A stretch of DNA of 64,000 nucleotides from contig NZ_CP134227.1 of the NCBI RefSeq assembly GCF_031656915.1, forward strand, positions 930,001 to 994,000. The letters are read 5' to 3'. The notes below the pieces were generated by a model, which saw nothing but the letters and a program-made list of their open reading frames with translations, was not told the DNA's origin and made no database searches. The stretch comes from Nocardioides marmorisolisilvae. GTDB taxonomy: Bacteria; Actinomycetota; Actinomycetes; Propionibacteriales; Nocardioidaceae. The position numbers and the translations under genes are program-made. This document shows positions 58,574-64,000 of the stretch, in pieces. Each line of letters opens with the position of its first letter. The first letter of the stretch is position 1.

Positions 58574-59773
58574 CTACTCCTTCACCATGTGTGGTTGCAC
58601 GCGTCCCGCAGCGGCCGACCGCAGCAGCTCGCCCATGCGCGAGATGCCCTTTCGAAGGTCGGTTGCCGCACTGGCCAGGCTGATCCGAACCGCACCCTCG
58701 GCCGCCGAACCGAACGCAGACCCTGGTGCCACGGCCACGCCGTGCTCCAGGAGCATCCGGGTCGCGAACTCATGGGACGAGAGCCCCGAGGTCGAGACGT
58801 CCGCCATCAGGTAGAACGCCCCCGAGGGGTCATTGCCGGGGATCCCTTCCTCCGACAACCACTTCTGACTGAGCTGGAGGCGATCGCGGTAGGAGGCCGT
58901 CATCTGGTCGATGCAGTCCTGCGGCCCTTGCAGGGCCCCTTGGGCGGCACGCTGGCTGATGGTGTTGATGCAGGAGTTCGTCGCATCCGCGACCTTCAAC
59001 ATCTGCGTGACGACGTCGGACGAGGCGAATCCATAGCCGATCCGCCAGCCGGTCATCGCATAAGTCTTGCTGAAGGCCATCGCGGTGATCGACCGGTCAG
59101 GATCCATGAAGGTGGCCGCACTCGGCGCCGCGGCCGTTCCGTCGAGCATGATCTGGTCGTAACACTCGTCGCTGATCACCCACACTCCCGCAGCGGCCGC
59201 GATCTCCCCGATCCGGGCGAGCATCTCCCCCGAATAGACCGCACCGGTCGGGTTGTTGGGACTGTTGATCACGATGGCCTTCGTACGTGGCGAGATCTGG
59301 GCAGACAGATGATCGAGGTCGGGCTGGTAGTCCTGCTCTCGAGGACAGCGATACAAGACAGCCCGAGCACCGGCGAGCGCGACGATGGTGCGCAGGGTCG
59401 GCCAGTAGGGGTTCGAGATCAAGATCTCGTCCCCCGGCTCACAAACGGCCAGGACCGCCCCTGCGAGGAGACTGGTCCCACCGTTGCCGATCAGCACCTG
59501 GTCGACCGAGACGTCGTGACCGTTGACCCGGGCCAGCTTCTCGGTGATGAGGTCGAGCAGCGCTGGAATCCCCTTGGTCGGAGTATAGCCGTGGTCGCCC
59601 GCATCGATCGCCCACTTCGCCGCCTCGCAGATATGGCTCGGGGTCCGGAAATCCGGCTGGCCGAGCTCGAGATGGATGCACTCCGGGATCGTCGACGCGA
59701 GCGCGAAGAGATCCCGGATTCCCGAGGTCGGCGCGCCCACAACATGGCGTGCCGCCTCCAGCCGTCCCTGCAT
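58574..59773 (-). CDS. Class I pyridoxal-phosphate aminotransferase
   Basis: This protein of about 399 residues starts at MQGRLEAARHVVG, preceded by ggaaggaaggg; a frame-extending ATG at 59809 lacks such a site. Fold-type I motifs are HLELGQPDFRTPSHI, YTPTKGIPALL, NSPNNPTGAVY, the PLP lysine in FSKTYAMTGWRIGY and the C-terminal Arg in GAVRISLA. It resembles AspC-type enzymes acting on amino and oxo acids. It is the first gene of the minus-strand operon and diverges from the TcuA-like gene. Confidence 0.88.
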   Translation of the reverse strand: MQGRLEAARHVVGAPTSGIRDLFALASTIPECIHLELGQPDFRTPSHICEAAKWAIDAGDHGYTPTKGIPALLDLITEKLARVNGHDVSVDQVLIGNGGTSLLAGAVLAVCEPGDEILISNPYWPTLRTIVALAGARAVLYRCPREQDYQPDLDHLSAQISPRTKAIVINSPNNPTGAVYSGEMLARIGEIAAAAGVWVISDECYDQIMLDGTAAAPSAATFMDPDRSITAMAFSKTYAMTGWRIGYGFASSDVVTQMLKVADATNSCINTISQRAAQGALQGPQDCIDQMTASYRDRLQLSQKWLSEEGIPGNDPSGAFYLMADVSTSGLSSHEFATRMLLEHGVAVAPGSAFGSAAEGAVRISLASAATDLRKGISRMGELLRSAAAGRVQPHMVKE

Positions 59774-60120
59774 CCGCCCTTCCTTCCTGAGGTTGTCGCG
59801 ACGGTCCATACGAGCAGTGCTCGACCATTACTGTAGACGTCGCTGCTGTGACTGCTACAGTAGTCACAATGGCAGCCGCACACAAGCGGCGCGAGATGGA
59901 AGGGGTCCGGGTCATGCGGGCACAGGTACGACGACTGGGGTCCGGCCTCATCCGGCTCATCCGGCTCATCGGGGCGATGGGCGCCGACGCCCCGGATGCC
60001 CCGGAGCACTGCCGCAACGGCGACATCCATCGGTTCTTCATCCCCTGATCCCTCGGGCCCGCCGCTTCTGACCGCCTCGCCGCCTCTCCTACCGAACGAC
60101 TACCGAACGATTGGAACGAC
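59774..60120. other. Divergent intergenic region with a possible small ORF
   Basis: This gap separates the aminotransferase and flavoprotein operons. It holds the palindromic sites listed separately and a plus-strand frame of about 57-66 codons (MAAAHKRREMEGVRVMRAQV up to 60048), which contains tandem ccggctcat triplets. That frame has no clear ribosome site and may be a leader or chance. Confidence 0.5.
59829..59868. promoter_or_regulatory. Overlapping inverted repeats in the divergent promoter
   Basis: TGTGACT-N8-AGTCACA (59847-59868) is a perfect 7-base palindrome. TACTGTAG (59829-59836) pairs with CTACAGTA (59855-59862), which lies inside it. The core TACTGTAG/CTACAGTA motif thus occurs twice in opposite orientation, a layout typical of GntR- or LysR-type operators controlling divergent operons. 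Confidence 0.6.
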
Positions 60121-61620
60121 GTGGAACCTCGATATGACGTTGTCGTCGTCGGCGCAGGCAACGCAGCGCTGTGTGCCGCGCTCGCCGCGCACGACGCAGG
60201 AGCGCGCGTGCTGGTGCTCGAACGAGCCAACCGCGACGAACGCGGTGGCAACTCGGCGTTCACCGCCGGAGCCATGCGGGTCGCCTACCAGGGAGTCGAT
60301 GACATCGTCCGGCTCGTCCCCGATCTGACCGCCGAGGAGCAGGAGATCACCGACTTCGGCTCGTACCCGGAGTCGGCGTTCTTCGACGATCTGGCCCGGG
60401 TCACCGACTATCGCACCGATCCCGATCTAGCCGAGATCCTGGTGAGCCGCAGCTTCGAGACGATGGCATGGATGCAGAGCAAGGGGGTTCGCTTCATGCC
60501 CATCTACGGCCGCCAAGCGTTCAAGGTCGACGGGCGCTTCAAGTTCTGGGGAGGCCTGACGCTAGAGGCGGTCGGGGGCGGTCCCGGACTCATCGACAGT
60601 CTGATGGCAGCGTGCGAGAACGCCGGGATCACCATCACCTACGACACCCGGGCGATGTCGCTCATCACCGAAGGCCCTCAGGTCACCGGCCTACGCGTGC
60701 GCCATGCCGGCGAGGACTCCGAGATCGAGGCGAGCGCGGTCATCCTCGCCTCGGGCGGGTTCCAGGCCAACGGGGAATGGCGCACGAAGTACCTCGGGCC
60801 CGGCTGGGACCTGGCCAAGGTCCGTGGCACCCGATTCAACACCGGCGACGGAATCCGGATGGCGCTCGAGATCGGTGCGATGTCCTGGGGGAACTGGTCG
60901 GGAGCACACGCCGTGGGCTGGGAATACAACGCGCCCCAATTCGGTGACCTCGCCGTAGGAGACGGCTTCCAGAAGCACAGCTATCCGTTCGCGATCATGG
61001 TGAACGCCCGCGGTGAGCGCTTCGTCGACGAAGGGGCCGACTTCCGCAACTACACGTATGCGAAGTACGGCCGCATCATTCTCGAGCAACCGGGGCAGAT
61101 GGCCTGGCAGGTGTTCGACCAGAAGACCACCCACCTGCTCCGAGACGAATACCGCATCAAGCAGGTCACCAAGGTTCAAGCCGACACCCTCGAAGACCTC
61201 GGCAAAAAGCTGGAGGGTGTCGACGAGGAACGATTCCTCCGGACCGTCGACCAGTACAACGCTGCAGTCCAGCGCGACGTGCCGTTCAACCCGAACATCA
61301 AGGACGGCCGCGGCACGTCGGGATTGAGCATCGAGAAGTCGAACTGGTCGAACACGCTCGACACTCCGCCCTTCGTGGCCTATCAAGTCACCTGCGGCAT
61401 CACGTTCACCTTCGGTGGATTGCGGATCTCGACGGACGCCGAGGTGCTCGACGAGGAAGCACAGCCCATTCCCGGCCTGTATGCGTGCGGCGAGCTCGTC
61501 GGGGGGATCTTCTACGGGAACTACCCCGGAGGCTCGGGCCTGACCAACGGCGCTGTCTTCGGCCGGATCGCGGGACGTACGGCAGGCTGTGCGACCTCAT
61601 CAGCTGGCACCCGAGGCTAA
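60121..61620 (+). CDS. FAD-dependent dehydrogenase of the fumarate-reductase/tricarballylate-dehydrogenase (TcuA) type
   Basis: This 499-residue flavoprotein has the N-terminal dinucleotide motif VVVVGAGNAALCAALAAHDA, the TcuA-like NSAFTAGAMRVAY block, the active-site region FRNYTYAKYGR and the C-terminal substrate/FAD loop ITFTFGGLRISTDAEV...GEL and YPGGSGLTNGAVFGR. It starts with GTG and has no signal peptide. TcuA oxidises tricarballylate to aconitate; related enzymes act on other carboxylates or steroids. No TcuB partner is seen. It leads a plus-strand operon with an MFS transporter and a racemase-like gene. Confidence 0.8.
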   Translation: MEPRYDVVVVGAGNAALCAALAAHDAGARVLVLERANRDERGGNSAFTAGAMRVAYQGVDDIVRLVPDLTAEEQEITDFGSYPESAFFDDLARVTDYRTDPDLAEILVSRSFETMAWMQSKGVRFMPIYGRQAFKVDGRFKFWGGLTLEAVGGGPGLIDSLMAACENAGITITYDTRAMSLITEGPQVTGLRVRHAGEDSEIEASAVILASGGFQANGEWRTKYLGPGWDLAKVRGTRFNTGDGIRMALEIGAMSWGNWSGAHAVGWEYNAPQFGDLAVGDGFQKHSYPFAIMVNARGERFVDEGADFRNYTYAKYGRIILEQPGQMAWQVFDQKTTHLLRDEYRIKQVTKVQADTLEDLGKKLEGVDEERFLRTVDQYNAAVQRDVPFNPNIKDGRGTSGLSIEKSNWSNTLDTPPFVAYQVTCGITFTFGGLRISTDAEVLDEEAQPIPGLYACGELVGGIFYGNYPGGSGLTNGAVFGRIAGRTAGCATSSAGTRG

Positions 61621-63192
61621 GTGAGGCGCGCGACTGCATCACCTGAGGCCGACTGGTGGCCGTTGTTCGCCATCTGCGGCGGCGTCTTCATGCTGCTGCT
61701 GGATGTGACGATCGTGAATATCGCCCTCAAGAGCATCCAGTCCGCTTTCGGCGCCCCGTTGTCCGGACTTCAATGGGTGATCGATGCGTATGCACTCAGC
61801 CTGGCCGCACTCTTGCTCACCGCAGGCTCGCTCGCGGACATCTACGGGCGTCGCCGGATGTATGTGGTCGGCATGTGCATCTTCACCGCCGGATCGATCT
61901 TCTGTGGCCTTTCGCCGAACGTCGTGACCTTGAGCATCGCCCGTGCCGTACAAGGGATCGGTGGGGCGGCGATGTTCGCCACCTCCCTCGCCCTGCTGTC
62001 GGCGGCCTATCGCGGAAGATCCCGCGGATTGGCCTTCGGTGCCTTCGGTGCGACCACCGGGATCGCAGTCGCGGTCGGGCCGGTCTTCGGTGGTCTCATC
62101 ACGACCTGGCTGTCGTGGCGGTGGATCTTCTGGGTCAACGTCCCCGTGGGCGCCCTCGCCATCGCCATCACCCTACGTCATGTGGCGGAGTCTCGTGACC
62201 CCAGTCCGAGACGGCCCGACTGGATCGGTTTCATCACCTTCGGCCCAGGACTCGCCCTGTTGATCTATGGTCTGATCCGATCCGGCCAGGTGGGGTGGAC
62301 CGCGCCGTCGGTATGGCTCCTCCTGGGCGCGGCTGCCCTTGCTCTCGCGGGATTCGCGGTGTCGCAGGCCATCGGTAGCAATGCGATGGTCGCCCTGGGC
62401 CTCTTGAAGAACCCGACCTTCGCCGGCGCGATGCTGGCGGCTGCAGCGATATCTGCTTCCATCTTCTCCTTCCTTGCCTACCTGGTTCTCTACCTACAAG
62501 ACGTCCTCGGCTATTCCCCGGCCGAGGCAGGTGTCCGGGTCGTCTTCGAATCGGCGGGCTCCTTCGTCTCCGCGACGATCGCCGGCAGGCTCAGCCAGCG
62601 CATTCCGCCGCGAATCCTCATCGGTTCTGGATTCGTCTTGATATCCATCGGGATGTTCCTGATCGCCCAATGCCGTCCCGGCGATGACTGGACCCAGCTG
62701 ATCCCGGGGATGTCGATATGCGGTCTGGGCATCGGCTTCGTGACCGTGCCGTTGGCCGCGACCGCCGTGTCCGTCGTCGAGCCGGCCCGTGCCGCGATGG
62801 CGTCGGGAGCGAACTCGACGTTCCGGCAGGTCGGATTGGCCGTGGGCATGGCGCTTCTGGGCGCGCTGTTCAGTCAGCGGGTGCTCGCCGAGGCACAACA
62901 CTCGGCGAGCAGGATCCCGGTCGTTTCTGCGGACTCATTGGCAGACGCGGTGACGGGCGGCCGGGTCGACGCCTACCTGTCGGCCCTGGACCCCACCACG
63001 CGTCGAGCCGCGCACACAGTGGCGGTCGATAGCTTCGTGGCGGCGTTCGACCACATCGGGTACATCTCCGTCGCGGTCGCACTCGTCGCCGCACTGGGGA
63101 CCTTCGCCCTCATTCGCAGCAAGGACCTCATCCCCGGCACCTCGGAGGATGCCGTCACGGAACTGGCCGCCCGGGCGGTGATCGCCGAATGA
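61621..63192 (+). CDS. MFS transporter of the DHA2/EmrB (14-helix) type
   Basis: This 523-residue membrane protein starts with a GTG immediately after the preceding stop. The motifs LLDVTIVNIALKSIQSAF, LSGLQWVIDAYALSLAALLL, LADIYGRRRMYVVG and SWRWIFWVNVPVG are those of drug:H+ antiporters with 14 helices. Its place in a catabolic operon suggests import or export of a pathway compound rather than a drug. The direction of transport is not evident. Confidence 0.88.
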   Translation: MRRATASPEADWWPLFAICGGVFMLLLDVTIVNIALKSIQSAFGAPLSGLQWVIDAYALSLAALLLTAGSLADIYGRRRMYVVGMCIFTAGSIFCGLSPNVVTLSIARAVQGIGGAAMFATSLALLSAAYRGRSRGLAFGAFGATTGIAVAVGPVFGGLITTWLSWRWIFWVNVPVGALAIAITLRHVAESRDPSPRRPDWIGFITFGPGLALLIYGLIRSGQVGWTAPSVWLLLGAAALALAGFAVSQAIGSNAMVALGLLKNPTFAGAMLAAAAISASIFSFLAYLVLYLQDVLGYSPAEAGVRVVFESAGSFVSATIAGRLSQRIPPRILIGSGFVLISIGMFLIAQCRPGDDWTQLIPGMSICGLGIGFVTVPLAATAVSVVEPARAAMASGANSTFRQVGLAVGMALLGALFSQRVLAEAQHSASRIPVVSADSLADAVTGGRVDAYLSALDPTTRRAAHTVAVDSFVAAFDHIGYISVAVALVAALGTFALIRSKDLIPGTSEDAVTELAARAVIAE

Positions 63193-63944
63193 GCGCAGAA
63201 GTGAGTGTCGACAGCCAGCGACGCCTGGGCATCATCCTGCTCGACAGCAGTCACTACACGACGAGCTTCCTGCACTGCGAGCCGGGCGATCCGGGTCCCG
63301 GTCTGCTGCCGCTCGGTTATTGGGAGTGCCCGGCAACCTGGCCGGTACCCAGCACCTACACAGTCGCCCGCGGTGCCACCCCGAGCGCTGTCATCGGTGG
63401 TGATCCGGGCGCGCTGGCCGGGGTGCAGCGTGCCTCGGGGCTGCTCGAGCCTCGTTGCTCGATGGTCATTGCAGACTGCGGCTTCTTCTTCAGTTTCGCA
63501 ACGAGCCTGACCCAACCCTCCCGCCTGGTGACCACCCTCCACCTGCTCGACCTGGCCACGACAGCTGCAGGGAGACGCCCGGTCGTCGTCTTGACCTATG
63601 ACGCCAGGGCAGCCGCCACCCTGCTGCGTGATCACCCCACGCGGCGTCGGCTTCACTTCCTCGGCCTCGACTCGCTCAGCACCTGGCAAGAGCTCGGCAG
63701 CGAGGACTGGGCGTTGCGCGTACGCGACGGGGCCGCGTTGCTGCGCTTCGAGCTCGTCCAGCGACTGGAGCAGTCCGACGTACGGGAACTGGCCGATCAG
63801 GCTGGCGCGGTTCTCGTCGAGTGCACGCTGTTGTCACCGCTCATCGACGACATCCGAGGCGCTTTCCCGGGACTCCCCTTGTTCGATCTGGCCGCGTTGG
63901 TGCGGATCCTCCTCAGCGGCCGATCGACCGCCCAGCCGTCATAG
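63189..63944 (+). CDS. Asp/Glu/hydantoin racemase-like or AroM-like protein
   Basis: This 251-residue protein overlaps the transporter stop by four bases (ATGA). Its layout suits the Asp/Glu racemase superfamily. A Cys-containing loop in MVIADCGFFFSFATSLTQ (about 92-109) and a second Cys in AGAVLVECTLLSPLIDD (about 201-217) are at the two places where catalytic Cys residues lie. VVVLTYDARAAATLL lies between them. It may isomerise or decarboxylate an intermediate. The family assignment is tentative; no exact relative is recognised. Confidence 0.5.
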   Translation: MSAEVSVDSQRRLGIILLDSSHYTTSFLHCEPGDPGPGLLPLGYWECPATWPVPSTYTVARGATPSAVIGGDPGALAGVQRASGLLEPRCSMVIADCGFFFSFATSLTQPSRLVTTLHLLDLATTAAGRRPVVVLTYDARAAATLLRDHPTRRRLHFLGLDSLSTWQELGSEDWALRVRDGAALLRFELVQRLEQSDVRELADQAGAVLVECTLLSPLIDDIRGAFPGLPLFDLAALVRILLSGRSTAQPS

Positions 63945-64000
63945 ACCCCGCGCGTCGATCAGACACCTGCAAAGACTGCCTTCGGATCCAGGCCCAGCTC

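Noticed and set aside
59848-60048. Small gene of 57-66 codons in the divergent promoter
   Set aside because: It overlaps the palindromic operator, has no clear ribosome site and contains simple triplet repeats; kept only as a note under the intergenic region.

Overview
The window is high-GC DNA with actinobacterial gene content: vanRS/vanHAX, DUF4913, ISL3-type insertion sequences and a TraG/VirD4-like C-terminus. It is most likely a soil or environmental actinomycete; a Nocardioides-like relative is a guess. The striking property is plasticity. There are six complete insertion sequences, several IS remnants, a 2.6 kb integrase/toxin-antitoxin cassette present twice, a relict tRNA-targeted integrative element, and about a dozen genes broken by frameshift, nonsense mutation or truncation.

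Layout. 0-0.4 kb: the tail of a PIN-like protein. 0.7-5.7 kb: a glycopeptide-resistance locus, with vanR-vanS on the plus strand facing vanH-vanA-vanX and a C39-peptidase-like gene on the minus strand. 6.1-8.75 kb: cassette copy A (tyrosine recombinase, XRE antitoxin, AbiEii-like nucleotidyltransferase). 8.75-21.7 kb: a decayed conjugative/integrative element, with a TraG-like C-terminus, a secreted BspA-type leucine-rich-repeat protein with a 630 bp internal duplication, ssb, a DUF4913 protein, two unknown genes, an integrase with a one-base deletion, an excisionase, and a tRNA T-arm fragment as likely attachment remnant. It carries one single and two tandem ISL3 copies. 21.7-25 kb: repeats, pseudogenes and IS5 copy A.

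25-38.1 kb: a catabolic and transport island. A decayed 3-hydroxybutyrate-dehydrogenase-like gene is followed by acetoacetyl-CoA synthetase, a GAF/PucR-type regulator, an amidohydrolase, a CocE/S15 hydrolase, a cyclase-family hydrolase and a complete sugar-type ABC importer. The set suggests import and hydrolysis of an unknown ester, amide or cyclic compound, with acetoacetate passed to central metabolism. Related copies of a roughly 150 bp repeat lie on either side. 38.2-46.8 kb: a DUF433/PIN-like toxin-antitoxin module (toxin frameshifted), cassette copy B (toxin frameshifted), IS701, a GntR regulator, remnants and IS5 copy B.

46.9-64 kb: further catabolic genes. A PaaK-like CoA ligase and a PaaI thioesterase (with an internal stop codon) diverge from a TetR regulator and a ThDP enzyme, with matching palindromes between them. 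An inserted DUF7662-DUF6884-GIY-YIG gene abuts a truncated xdhC. Then a minus-strand operon (aminotransferase, aldehyde dehydrogenase, CoxG, HpaB-like monooxygenase, flavin reductase, xdhC remnant) diverges from a TcuA-like flavoprotein, an MFS transporter and a racemase-like protein. The Van locus acts at the cell wall; the two catabolic regions look like independently acquired accessory pathways assembled by the mobile elements between them.
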